Of a stretch of 29,910 nt of DNA, positions 7,697-18,200 are shown in pieces. Under the pieces are notes generated by a model. The model was not told the origin of the DNA. It saw nothing but the letters and a program-made list of their open reading frames with translations, and ran no database searches. The stretch is from contig JAUZOB010000004.1 in the NCBI GenBank assembly GCA_030706665.1, positions 1 to 29,910 on the forward strand, written 5' to 3'. The DNA comes from Bacteroidota bacterium. GTDB taxonomy: Bacteria; Bacteroidota; Bacteroidia; Bacteroidales; Prolixibacteraceae. Both the position numbers and the translations under genes were made by a program. Positions within the stretch are counted from its first letter, which is position 1. Each line of letters begins with the position of its first letter.

Positions 7697-10600
7697 TTAT
7701 TTTTTTATCCACAAGTTAAAATTTTCAAACTTAAAATATCCTCTAACAGAACTATAAGAAGAATTAAACAGCCCCACCTGCAATGTTTTATTTTCCAGGT
7801 CCGGACGTAGAAATGGTGATCCGGGCATATTATCCCAGTTTTTCCCATCAGGACTTGTTCTCAGATAAAAAGAAGCTCCCACTTTCTCAACCTGAAGGTA
7901 ACGATGATAATCCCATCCGAGATTATTCATTAATTGTATACGATCATTTCCTTGCGTTGTCGTAAGCATATTTCCTAAGCGATAATTTGGAAAAACACTC
8001 AATTGCAATAAATGAAGTTCTTTCTGTTGTGAAGGATCCATCACAATTATTCCACCCTCATTGTAAGGATATTCTCTATGTTCGGATAATCCTTTAAAAT
8101 CCTTTATTTCAACCTCCGCAACAAAATCACCGGTAACCTCACGATAGATATAGGGACCGACTTCTCCGGGTCGATCAAATCTCCCTTCAGATGATTCGAC
8201 ATACATTTCTTTGTTTTGAGAGCGAAAGATTCCGTTTTGCTTTTGACCGAATGACACCCCGCTCCATGGAGTACTTTTCACTCCGTCAACATTATAGTCA
8301 TGCCTATCTTTAAAATCATCATGAATCAAATTGTATTTTGCTAAGGAGGTAGTTACTTTGACAGGCACTCCGAGTGTCATTACGTTTCCCTGGGCATCAC
8401 GGACCTTTACTCCAAAATGATACTCAGTTCCCGGGATTAATCCATAGCAAAGACATTCTTTGTCGGAAGTCCATCCTTTTGAGAAGCATCCCGATTTCCC
8501 GGAGCAATCAAAGAAGTAATATTGTAATTTTTCTGACTCCTGATCATTCAGATCCAAACTCAATCTAACCACTTTAGGATGGATAACAGCAATTTTCAAA
8601 GCAGATTCATTGGGACAAGAGATTTTCTGAATAAATCGCCTGTATATTCTTTCGATCTCGGCTGCTTCCAGTACTTTTTCTGATATAACGACCTGTCCAA
8701 TTGCTCCTCGTGACTCTTTATTTTTTCCATCAGAAGAATTTCCAATGTTTATAGTTCCCTCGGGGGCAGAGAATCGCACTCCTTCTATTTTCTGAATTTC
8801 AATTCCATCAAAATAAACATGAACTCCTTCTGTTGCAGAAGTCATTACGAATTGATGCCATGCATCAGAAACGATCTTCTCTAATGGAATATTAATCAAT
8901 CTGTTTTCAAGCAATATTTGAAGACATCTTTTATCTTTCATGAATTTGAAAGACAACGGTCCGTTTTTATTATTCCATTTTAGGATTGTCATATCCGAAG
9001 AGGATGCATTAAAATTTACCAAGACTGATAAATTATCAGAACGATCCGCATGAAGCGAATCCACCTCGAAACCAGACAATTGATCCGATACTAATGCAAT
9101 TTTCCCATTAACATCTTTAACATACTGAGCTTTTGTATCTTTCTTTAGTTTTCCGCCCCACAAGCCCTCATTTTTCCATGAAATAACCTTACCATATTCA
9201 AGATCAGAGGCATTGAATGAAAACACTATTTGATTCGTATTCTGTTCATTCATCTCTTTCTTTATTTGATCCTCACTCAAAGGGATATCATATATTTTAA
9301 GAGATGATAATGCTCCACTAAATCCCCATGTATTATTACGCACTTTCCCCAGCACGATTTTTTCATTTTCCGGCATCAAAAGCATCACATCTTTCTTTTT
9401 CACCAGCTTACCATCCACAAATACCTTTTCCAGATAACCATCATAAGTAACAGCCAGATGATGCCATTTCCCTTCCTCCGGTACAATGCCATATCCACAA
9501 TCACCCCATCCGGATTGATGAGAGACAGCACCGTCATCCGGGTGTTTCCCATATCCCCAAAGAACAGATTTCATTTCTTCATTAGGTCCGCATAAATCGA
9601 CTATACATTCATGTTCGTCAACTTTAGGATTACACACCCATCCGCTAATTGTATAACTGCTATTTCCGCTTAGTGAATGAGGCAGATTAAAATCGGAGAT
9701 TAATGAGTTTATTCCATTAAATACAAAACCGAGTCGTTTATCAATGAGCTTTACAGGCAATGTTCCGGATTCGCAATTGAAGTTTCCTTTTAATTTCCCA
9801 TTATTCTTTAATGATTCCAACACTTCTCCAGGTCTGTAATCATTCGCATTCAGATCGACTAAAAGTCCCTTAGGTTGTTTATCAACTGGCTGAACAATCT
9901 GATGCATTTGATTTGTCTGCTCCTCAAGATAAACGATTTCAGCCTTTTCAAGCTTCCGACTATATATATGGAAAGAAGACAAAGCTATATCTGATTTATT
10001 TTTAGCAGGATTTTCAATCACCAATTCATGTGGAGCAACAGGTTCGACTTTTATATTTCTTTGTTCGATCAGCTTTCCATCTATATAAAAACTTTCCTGA
10101 TTGCCTTCCAGTGTGAATGCAATCTGATGCCAGTTCTCCTCTGTTATTTTCTCATTTAATATTTTTTCCCCCAGCCCTTTATCAATCAGCTTTTTTTGAA
10201 TATTTAAAGACTGTAATGAAGCAAGGATATTTCCACTAGCTCCAAACACATCATATGCTACGGTAAGAGGAGATCCCAGACCAAGCGTTTCAGGTAATTT
10301 AAAAGATGATCCGAAGCTGGCACCTGGAGTTAGCACAACCGCTTTGCGCCCTGAAATGTTCTTTACAGTAATGTTGTCACTTCTTAAAGAGACAGAACCT
10401 CCGAGCATTCCTTTCGTATTTTGCCATTGTCCGGATTCTTCCGATAAATTATCAGCATCCAATCCCATCAATAATTGAGGCGGGTCTGTTTGGGTTCCAT
10501 TAAAAACCTTAATATTCCAGATGGATGCAAACATTCCTTTTTTTTCTAAATCAGTAACAGTCAACCTGACATATCGCGCATTTTTATTGCCATAATCTGT

Positions 10601-11881
10601 CATTGGACTGCCCGATTGAGTATTTTCCCTTTTATCAGAGAATATTTCCCAGTTCCTGCCATCAACAGATGTTTCAATCAAATATTGATAATAAAAGGTA
10701 GCATATTCGAATTGCGTCCAGATCCTTTGAATTCGCTCTACTTTACCAAGATCTATTTCAATCCATTGGGGGCCATAATTCTGTTTAGGCCGCCACAATG
10801 TTGCGTTGTTATCATCGACCGCATTCTCTGGTTTGAACTTATCACTATAGAAGGAAGAAGCTTTAACGCTTTTCCCTAATGCCAGATTAGGAAATGGATT
10901 TGTATTCGGCCGAAGACATCCAATCCCTTCATGTGTGGGAATAACTTTTTCAATTCCGTTCGGACCGAATATTAATTTATCGGCAGCAAGCTGTCTATTA
11001 AATCCATGATTTGAATTAGGCAGATTATGCCTGTGATATACGATGTAATAATTATCTCCCTCTTTAAGAATACTATGATGTCCAGGACCATGTACCGTAC
11101 TGTCTGCATTGGTTTCCAGGATGGGATTATTGGCAGGAAAGATGAACGGACCGGTCGGACCAGTTTTACTCATTGCATACTGAACTCTGTAAGTATGATC
11201 ATGGCAGAAACCTGAAGAGTAAGTAAAATAATAAACACCGTCTTTCTTAATCATGAATGGTGCCTCAAAAAAATCTTTCGCCTGAGTATTTGGGATTAAT
11301 CCACTGGATGAAAATGATTTCATATCAGAGTTCATTTTCGCCCAGCCACATCCGAAATCTTTATAAATTCCCCAGGTACCAAAATAAATATATCGTGAGC
11401 CGTCATCATCCAGGAATGTTTGTCCGTCAAGCGTTATAGCCCCCGTCACATAACGATCTTTGATGATCGGTGATCCGTCAGGATTCAAATTCATCCATGG
11501 ACCAACCGGGGTTTCGGAAGTTCCCCCATAAACCATACACGGTTCGCAATAATACATATAGTATTTTCCATCTTCAGCTTTTATCACATCAGGGGCCCAT
11601 ATAAAATGGGTCGTAGGCCAATTCATATCTATGAGAGTCCAGTTATAAAAATCTTTAGACACCCAGACTTGTGACGGTCCTAACCCTCCACCTGTTCCAT
11701 CGGTAGTGGCATAGATATAATAAGTATCTCCGAACTTTCGGACAGTGGGATCAGCAAAGTATCCCGGGATAATTGGATTGCCTGCACCCGGCGTATTATA
11801 CTTGATTTTTTGTGCAAAACATGTAAAAGTTGGGAGTAACAACAGATACAGAAATACTGCTTTTAACATCGCTTTTTTCAT
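7697..11881 (-). CDS. Multimodular GH43 enzyme with F5/8C and three LamG-like modules
   Basis: The protein has 1394 residues with a type I signal peptide ending CFAQ. The GH43 five-bladed propeller spans about 33-325. Likely catalytic residues are Asp44 (FADPT), Asp98 (WAPDV) and Glu206 (FFEAPF), all conserved, so the enzyme should be active. GH43 enzymes are inverting alpha-L-arabinofuranosidases, beta-xylosidases or arabinanases. Beyond it come a discoidin (F5/8 type C) module at 330-462, LamG/concanavalin-like modules at about 470-650, 672-875 and 884-1078, an FN3-like segment at about 1088-1178, and a C-terminal beta-sandwich resembling DUF1349 at about 1183-1394. Four or five potential binding modules on one GH43 is a heavy load and suggests a large or branched substrate. 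It follows the DUF5007-like gene by 144 bp, with a hairpin in the gap, and precedes GH127 by 4 bp. Confidence 0.9.
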   Translation of the reverse strand: MKKAMLKAVFLYLLLLPTFTCFAQKIKYNTPGAGNPIIPGYFADPTVRKFGDTYYIYATTDGTGGGLGPSQVWVSKDFYNWTLIDMNWPTTHFIWAPDVIKAEDGKYYMYYCEPCMVYGGTSETPVGPWMNLNPDGSPIIKDRYVTGAITLDGQTFLDDDGSRYIYFGTWGIYKDFGCGWAKMNSDMKSFSSSGLIPNTQAKDFFEAPFMIKKDGVYYFTYSSGFCHDHTYRVQYAMSKTGPTGPFIFPANNPILETNADSTVHGPGHHSILKEGDNYYIVYHRHNLPNSNHGFNRQLAADKLIFGPNGIEKVIPTHEGIGCLRPNTNPFPNLALGKSVKASSFYSDKFKPENAVDDNNATLWRPKQNYGPQWIEIDLGKVERIQRIWTQFEYATFYYQYLIETSVDGRNWEIFSDKRENTQSGSPMTDYGNKNARYVRLTVTDLEKKGMFASIWNIKVFNGTQTDPPQLLMGLDADNLSEESGQWQNTKGMLGGSVSLRSDNITVKNISGRKAVVLTPGASFGSSFKLPETLGLGSPLTVAYDVFGASGNILASLQSLNIQKKLIDKGLGEKILNEKITEENWHQIAFTLEGNQESFYIDGKLIEQRNIKVEPVAPHELVIENPAKNKSDIALSSFHIYSRKLEKAEIVYLEEQTNQMHQIVQPVDKQPKGLLVDLNANDYRPGEVLESLKNNGKLKGNFNCESGTLPVKLIDKRLGFVFNGINSLISDFNLPHSLSGNSSYTISGWVCNPKVDEHECIVDLCGPNEEMKSVLWGYGKHPDDGAVSHQSGWGDCGYGIVPEEGKWHHLAVTYDGYLEKVFVDGKLVKKKDVMLLMPENEKIVLGKVRNNTWGFSGALSSLKIYDIPLSEDQIKKEMNEQNTNQIVFSFNASDLEYGKVISWKNEGLWGGKLKKDTKAQYVKDVNGKIALVSDQLSGFEVDSLHADRSDNLSVLVNFNASSSDMTILKWNNKNGPLSFKFMKDKRCLQILLENRLINIPLEKIVSDAWHQFVMTSATEGVHVYFDGIEIQKIEGVRFSAPEGTINIGNSSDGKNKESRGAIGQVVISEKVLEAAEIERIYRRFIQKISCPNESALKIAVIHPKVVRLSLDLNDQESEKLQYYFFDCSGKSGCFSKGWTSDKECLCYGLIPGTEYHFGVKVRDAQGNVMTLGVPVKVTTSLAKYNLIHDDFKDRHDYNVDGVKSTPWSGVSFGQKQNGIFRSQNKEMYVESSEGRFDRPGEVGPYIYREVTGDFVAEVEIKDFKGLSEHREYPYNEGGIIVMDPSQQKELHLLQLSVFPNYRLGNMLTTTQGNDRIQLMNNLGWDYHRYLQVEKVGASFYLRTSPDGKNWDNMPGSPFLRPDLENKTLQVGLFNSSYSSVRGYFKFENFNLWIKK

Positions 11882-11977
11882 AAATATTCTTTTAGCACTA
11901 TCAGCATAAAGCTATTATAAAAGGAAGCCATTCAACTTCAAGAACTTTTTCAGTTAAGAATCTATATCTAATTAAAT

Positions 11978-12006
11978 AAAGAGAGAAGCATAATGCCTCT
12001 CTCTTT
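11978..12006 (-). terminator. Intra-operon hairpin between the DUF5007-like and GH43 genes
   Basis: AAAGAGAGAAGC (11978-11989) pairs with GCCTCTCTCTTT (11995-12006), a 12-bp stem with one mismatch and a 5-nt loop. On the transcribed minus strand it starts 20 nt after the DUF5007-like stop and is followed by ATTTAATT. It could act as a partial terminator or as a 3'-end stabiliser, giving more transcript for the four binding and transport genes than for the enzymes. Confidence 0.6.
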
Positions 12007-12025
12007 CATAATGAACAATGATTAT

Positions 12026-13030
12026 CTAATTTGTTAATCTTGTCACATCAGGTAGCTTAAGTGTTACAATCCAGTCTCCGGATAAATAGAAGCGGAAAGC
12101 AAAGATTGGATTAACATTCCTTGATTTAGGAGCGCGGTCTTCTCCCGTTGAAGCATCGACCCCGTCAACATCAATATATCTTCCCGGGATACGATAAAAA
12201 CAGTCATAGGATCCCATAAAATTAGTTCCCAGAGGGAATGGTGTAAACGGATAAGTAAATGTCATCGAAGTTTCGGAATACACTGCAGGGCCAAAATTTG
12301 CAAAGTCACTGAAACTCTGTCGGCCACCACGTTTAATGATTTCACCTGCTTTGGGATTAAATGGATTCCCATATTTATCGGTAATTATAAAAGTAATTGT
12401 ATTCGGATTATTAGTCGTTGGGGTCCGGTCAATGTGTTGTACAGTGTAGGTAGGATTGGCGATATAGCTATCAAATCTAAGGCTTGCATCATCGACAACG
12501 GTATTATCCTGCATACGAAAGACTTCATATAAAACAGTCTGCAACTGACAAGTAAAGACATCTTTGAATATTTTTTCACCTGCAATATTCTGCATCTTTA
12601 CGTCAAAAGAATACTTCGAGTTGGCAGGGAGCATACTGGATGCCTCTGTAAAAGAGAACTGACCGCTGCGTTTATTCAGAGTTGCAATAGGCATTTTAGC
12701 AACCGTCCGTTTGGCCATAACAAGAGCCAGGGTAGTATCGGTTTGATAATTATAAGCCTGTGTCCAAACATTTAGATCCACATCTTTCGTAAGCGCATCC
12801 GTTTCTTTACCCGTTGAATCTTTCACTGCTTCGATAGAAAAAGTAATAGGTTGCGAAGTTCCGTTCAATTCAGGTACAACAGACATCGTTAACACTCCAC
12901 TTTGTACAATCTGAGGATTTCGTCGATATGTTATCACATCGCTTACATATCCATCCTGCACCGCACTGCAACCCGCCAGGGTCATTAAGATTAGCGCATA
13001 TATTATTGATTTTACAGTATTCTTTCTCAT
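12026..13030 (-). CDS. DUF5007-like surface lipoprotein of the Sus locus
   Basis: The protein has 334 residues. Its signal sequence ends in the lipobox TLAGC, with lipidated Cys21. Residues from about 45 on (SGVLTMSVVPELNGTSQPITFSI, VNVWTQAY-like text, KRSGQFSFTEAS) match my memory of the DUF5007 family, which in Bacteroidetes commonly sits next to SusC/SusD and fasciclin-domain genes. The fold appears all-beta, and no catalytic motif is visible. By position it is a candidate surface glycan-binding protein (a SusE/SusF analogue). It starts 30 bp after the fasciclin gene. The lipoprotein status is firm, the family assignment is probable and the binding role is inferred. Confidence 0.75.
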   Translation of the reverse strand: MRKNTVKSIIYALILMTLAGCSAVQDGYVSDVITYRRNPQIVQSGVLTMSVVPELNGTSQPITFSIEAVKDSTGKETDALTKDVDLNVWTQAYNYQTDTTLALVMAKRTVAKMPIATLNKRSGQFSFTEASSMLPANSKYSFDVKMQNIAGEKIFKDVFTCQLQTVLYEVFRMQDNTVVDDASLRFDSYIANPTYTVQHIDRTPTTNNPNTITFIITDKYGNPFNPKAGEIIKRGGRQSFSDFANFGPAVYSETSMTFTYPFTPFPLGTNFMGSYDCFYRIPGRYIDVDGVDASTGEDRAPKSRNVNPIFAFRFYLSGDWIVTLKLPDVTRLTN

Positions 13031-13060
13031 AATTTAGAATTCTTAGATTATAAACGAGAA

Positions 13061-13738
13061 TTATTGTTTTCTGAAACCGAAGATGTGATCGTCATCTAGA
13101 ACATGCAAGATGCCGGTCGTTGTAATAATTCCGCTAGTTTGGCAAATACATGAGACATCTTGATCTTGTGATGGAATATTGGGATCGGAAGGGTCATCCA
13201 GTCCATTAACTACTTTTGTATAATAGAGAAATTTCGGTTTAGAATTTGGCACCCATTCTGTATACAACTTACTTTCTTTTAATGACATGCACATATCAGT
13301 TCCTCCTTTGCTTTTCTTAACAAGAGGAGTCGAAAGATCAGTCCGATTATATTTCCCGTCAACAATATACATTCTCAATGTATCACGGTAGATATTAATT
13401 TGATTTTTCAGACTATCAAAATTGTACACATAATTCTCGTCATTATAGATCTTTCTAAGTTCATCCTGTTTTGAGCGCACAAAGTTCCGGAAAGCATAAT
13501 TAGTAAGTGCGAAAACGGTTACATTTCCAGTCAGTTCATTTTCAATTCCTGCTGCTTTTACTAATATAAGAAGTGTATCAAATTGATGATGTGGATTTGC
13601 TTTCAGATATTCAAGTGTTGTCTGATTTACATTTGGATTGGAAACTCCACCATCCATAATATAATCGTTGCTGCAAGAAAATACTAACAGACCGATTATT
13701 GCAAATATGAATATGATGAAACTATTTTTCATAGTCAA
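13061..13738 (-). CDS. Fasciclin-domain lipoprotein
   Basis: The protein has 225 residues. The lipobox is VFSC with Cys22; ATG at residue 3 (MKNSFII) is an alternative start. A fasciclin-like domain covers about 40-220. It begins TTLEYLKANPHHQFDTLLILVKAAG, has the family core GNVTVFALTNYAFRNF at about 73-88, and ends with GILHVLDDDHIFGF, which matches the usual closing of FAS1 domains. FAS1 domains mediate adhesion and protein-protein contacts. In this setting it lies between SusD and the DUF5007-like protein, with gaps of 29 and 30 bp, and is probably part of the outer-membrane binding complex. An insertion rich in Ser, Asp and Pro (SDPNIPSQDQDVSCICQ) sits before the last strand. Confidence 0.85.
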   Translation of the reverse strand: MTMKNSFIIFIFAIIGLLVFSCSNDYIMDGGVSNPNVNQTTLEYLKANPHHQFDTLLILVKAAGIENELTGNVTVFALTNYAFRNFVRSKQDELRKIYNDENYVYNFDSLKNQINIYRDTLRMYIVDGKYNRTDLSTPLVKKSKGGTDMCMSLKESKLYTEWVPNSKPKFLYYTKVVNGLDDPSDPNIPSQDQDVSCICQTSGIITTTGILHVLDDDHIFGFRKQ

Positions 13739-13767
13739 AGTTTTTGAAATTTATAATACAATCAGAA

Positions 13768-15264
13768 TTATTGAAGTCTCGTTGACCAGTATGGAGTTTG
13801 CTGCACATACTTGTTTCTCACAAAAAGACTCGAATTAACAGGCCAGTAGTAACCTTCTCCATCGTATCGCTGCTGACTGTAATCCGGCAGATACGCATAA
13901 TATCCTGTTCTAACGCAGTCATAAAGATTCTGCCCTTCCAGAAATAATTCACGTCTGCGTTCTTTCAAGATCTCATAATACAACCCGTCATCAGTTCCTG
14001 CAAAATCATCCAGACCAGCTCTATTTCTAACCTTGTTCAACCAAATTCTGGCATCTCCATATTTACCCATCCGAGTTAAAGCTTCGGCACGCAGCAGATA
14101 TATATCAGCCAATCGGAAAATGATTAGATTATCATCTGTCACCCAACTTTTTTTATCTGCAGATTTAAAGGTAATTGAAGAATATTTAGCGCACATACAT
14201 TGATCGCCTTCTCCAAAATTGTAAAAGAAAGCTGTTCGTCTTAAATCTTTTTCATCATTGAAAAGATTAAGGAATTCCGGATTAAAATGGAAGATGGGAG
14301 TTTCACGATATTCAGGTAAGATTGGTTTTGCCAGGAAATAGGTAGTAAAGCCATATTGTGAAAGCGCTTCATTAGTTGCCACATCAAAGTTAATCTCAAA
14401 GATTCCTTCGTCTGATTTGCCTTTAAAGATTTTAGAGTAATCAGCAGCATCAACCAATTGGTAATTTCCATGTGTTATTACAGAGTCGCATGCAGCTTCA
14501 GCTTTAGTAATCCAATTAGGGTCAATTGTTTTCTGATTTGGACGAGCTTTCCATAAATATAAATGAGCAAAAAGAGAATAAACTGCTCCCTTATTCGCCC
14601 GGACAGCCTTTTCATTACTATCAGTATACCCCCAGGATAAAAGTTTGGCAGCTTGTGTTAAATCTGATATACACTGATCAAGTACTTGAGTATTGGTCCC
14701 ATAAGGAACATCATTAACAGCCTGATCAGCTGAAGAGATCGCTTTCAACACTAATGGGAATTGCCCCCAGATTCTTGCCATATAAAAGTAAGTGTAAGCT
14801 CTCAGGAAATAAGCTTCCCCTAAGATTTTATTCTTCTGTTGTTGAGCAAGAGCTGGATCAGTTCCAAATTTATCGATAGACATTGCAGCTACTTTTTCCA
14901 ACACCAGATTAGTAGAATTGATCGTCTTATAAAACTTTGACCAATCTGCCATATCCGAATCGGAATACCACTGATAATTTCCAGCAAATGAATTCTGATC
15001 CCATTCTCCGTAGTCAAATATTTTTGTAGGAAAATCACCGTATGTAAAGTATGCCATTCCACCATCACCATTTAGCAGAATACTTCTCAATTCAGCATAA
15101 CATCCTGAAAGTGCCGTACTTGCATCTGTTGATGTTTGCCAAAAGGTCTTCCCTGTTGGATATTCAATAGGTTCCTGATCAAGGATACTCGTACATGAAC
15201 AAAAAGTACAAATTCCAATAGATGCTGAAATAAATATATTTCTAAGTTTCTTTATATTTTTCAT
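13768..15264 (-). CDS. SusD/RagB-family glycan-binding lipoprotein
   Basis: The protein has 498 residues. The signal sequence ends TFCSC, with the probable lipidated cysteine at residue 24, followed by TSILDQEP, the usual SusD mature start. The TPR-like helical core is recognisable in ILGEAYFLRAYTYFYMARIW, and the C-terminal SusD signature in LKERRRELFLEGQNLYDCVR. SusD proteins form the lid on the SusC transporter and capture oligosaccharide at the cell surface. The gap to susC is 14 bp, as expected for a cognate pair. The gene symbol is withheld because the starch system itself is not meant. Confidence 0.96.
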   Translation of the reverse strand: MKNIKKLRNIFISASIGICTFCSCTSILDQEPIEYPTGKTFWQTSTDASTALSGCYAELRSILLNGDGGMAYFTYGDFPTKIFDYGEWDQNSFAGNYQWYSDSDMADWSKFYKTINSTNLVLEKVAAMSIDKFGTDPALAQQQKNKILGEAYFLRAYTYFYMARIWGQFPLVLKAISSADQAVNDVPYGTNTQVLDQCISDLTQAAKLLSWGYTDSNEKAVRANKGAVYSLFAHLYLWKARPNQKTIDPNWITKAEAACDSVITHGNYQLVDAADYSKIFKGKSDEGIFEINFDVATNEALSQYGFTTYFLAKPILPEYRETPIFHFNPEFLNLFNDEKDLRRTAFFYNFGEGDQCMCAKYSSITFKSADKKSWVTDDNLIIFRLADIYLLRAEALTRMGKYGDARIWLNKVRNRAGLDDFAGTDDGLYYEILKERRRELFLEGQNLYDCVRTGYYAYLPDYSQQRYDGEGYYWPVNSSLFVRNKYVQQTPYWSTRLQ

Positions 15265-15278
15265 AATTAGACCCCCAT

Positions 15279-18200
15279 TTAAAAGGTAACTTCAACTCCA
15301 AACGTAAATTTCTTAGGCAACGCGTACATTGTTCCCGTATAAAAGCCTCTTGTATCGACAGATTCCGGATCTGGGATTGTGGTATTTTTGCTTTTAATAA
15401 TGCCAACATTTTCAATAACACCATAAAAACGTAATCTGTCAATTCCCAATGTTTTAACCCAACCTTTATCGAATAGATATCCAAGAATAATCCGGTTAAT
15501 TTTCAAGTACGACCCATTTTCTTTATACATTGAACTAAATGGAGTGTAGTTATACTGCATTGCATAAGGACTGGCATTGGGGAATTTGGCATTATCCCGA
15601 TTCGGGTCATTTGCTTTCCAAAAAGTCATATAGCTCATATCCAACAAAGCTCTACGGGCAAAATAATCCTCCGGACCATTAAAAGTTCCATTATCGTATT
15701 GATTCCAAAAATCACCGCTTGTTGCATAGTCACGACTATACCCTACCCCTTCTTCGTTAGCACCTCCGGGATTATTGTATTTTTCCAACATTTTACCAAG
15801 ACTCTCATTATAGATATCCCTTCCAAGAACATAGGTACACTGAACATTTAAACTCCAATTTTTATAGTAAAATTCATTTGTAAAACCTCCTGTCCAACGA
15901 GGGTTCGGGTCTCCCATGGGCATTCTGTCTTGTAGGCCCCATTGATTAAAAATATAATCTCCATCAACATCCTGATATTTTGCATCACCGGCCTTAAATG
16001 GATTACCCCACATATTCGCATATACTTTACCGGTTAACGGATTAACAGGAACTTCTGCATTCGTTTTATAAATCCCCTGATAATTGTACATGTAATATTC
16101 ATTTAAAGGCTGACCTGTTATCAATACCCAGTCCCCATTGATAATGGGTTTATTGTTTTCGGGAAGTTTAATGATTGTATTTCTGTTATAAGATGCGGTT
16201 AGATAAACATTCCATTGAAATTTATTTTCAGGTCTGAAGATTCTCCCATTAACCATGAATTCCAACCCTGCATTTCGAATAGATGCTGCATTGGTATAAT
16301 AGGTATCATATCCGGAAGTTACAGGCATTGGGAAGTCAAATCGAATACCGCGGTTTTCTTTATTATAAGCATCTATCTGAAAGTTTAACCGATTTTTAAA
16401 TAGTTCAACATCAGTTCCAAAATCCCATTGTCTGGATTCCTCCCATGTAAGCTTATCCTGAGCAACACCGCTCCAATTAGGACCTATCGCCGTTGTTCCA
16501 TTGTAAGTAGTAGTAGATGAGCTATATGCTCCAGGAAAAGCTCCTTTTACTTGATATTTATCATACTGTCCATAATAATCACTGGGTTGTTGTCCTGTAA
16601 TACCATAACTAGCTCTAAATTTCCATAGACCTAACCAGTTTTCATATTTCTTCATAAAAGGTTCATCACTTAAAATCCAGAAAGCAGAAGCAGAAGGGAA
16701 GTATCCCCAACGTTTATCCGGACCAAAGCGTGAGGATCCGTCAGCTCTCCAAGCTAATGACAGATTATATCGTTCTTTATAGTAATAGCTCAACTGGCTA
16801 AAATACGACAACATGGTTGCAGCATTATATCCTGAACTTCCATATAAGTTATCATTTGAAACTCCACTGACAACTTTTATCTGATCTGTCGGAATATAAC
16901 TACCGCCAACTGTAGTCCTATATTGTTTTTCTCGTTCAACTGATTGTCCGACTGTCAAGAATATCTCGTGAGACTTTGCAAACTTTTGATCAAAGTTTAA
17001 ATAATTCTCAGACATAAACCGGGTATCCTTCCCAACATCACTTGAGGCACTGGCTATGCCACTAGTATTTGATGTTGAGGGAGAAAAAACATCGCGCCGG
17101 TTATCTGCCCTTTCAATCGTTATATTAGACCTAAAACTCAATGATTTCAGTAGCTTCACAACAGAAAGATTACTCAGCACCAATCGTCCTTCCGTATTTT
17201 CATCCCGATTCTGGTCATATTGTCCCAAATACATTTTTTTATCTTCAGGACTAAGATAAAGTAATGAAGACGGGAAATTATCAGCACTAATTGACAAAAC
17301 ACTTCGAGAATCACCACCAGGAGCAGGATTTCTATTTATCAGGGAGTAAGTCATGGTAGTTGTCATCTCAACCCGATCCCAAAGCTTATTAAATAATTTA
17401 TTATTGAATGTGTATCGTTGAAAACCTGTTCCTCTTAAAGCTCCATGTTCATCATAATAATTTGCACTTAATCGATAGTTGCTTTTATCAGTTCCACCTG
17501 TCAATGCGACATCATAATTCTGCACAATTCCTGGTTTATAAAACAAACCGAACCAATCGGTATGATTATTAAATGCAGGATTAAGACTATCGGTCAACAT
17601 AATCGGATTTTTACGCAACTGAAAATAGTTACCAGTGTCATAAAGATTTTGCATTTTCATTCGTCGTTCAGTTGCTCCTGCATATACTCCCGGCAAAGTA
17701 GGGCTGGTAGTTACACCTACATATGAACTGAATGTCAGTCTTTGCTTTCCGGCAACACCTGATTTTGTTTTAATAATGACTACTCCATTCCCAGCTCTTG
17801 ATCCATAAATTGCAGCCGCAGAAGCATCTTTCAACACGTCTATCGACTCAATATCTGATGGATTTAATCCGGCAAGGAAATTCGTATTACTAGTAGAGAA
17901 TCCTCCCATTGAGCGGACATCGGTAATCACACCGTCAATCACAAAAAGCGGATCACTTGTTGAATAGAAATCATTCCCCCTGGAAATCGCAGTATTCCCT
18001 CTTACAACAAAACTTTGTTTTGACCCGGGCTCTCCTGAAAAATTTTGAATATCGACGCCACTGATCTTACCCTGCATCATGATATCAATACTTGGAGCAG
18101 GAATATTCTTCAGATCTTTTCCACTGATACTTGATACAGCAGCAGCAACTTTTCTCCGTGACATTTGCTGATAACCAATTACCACTACATCGTCTATCTG

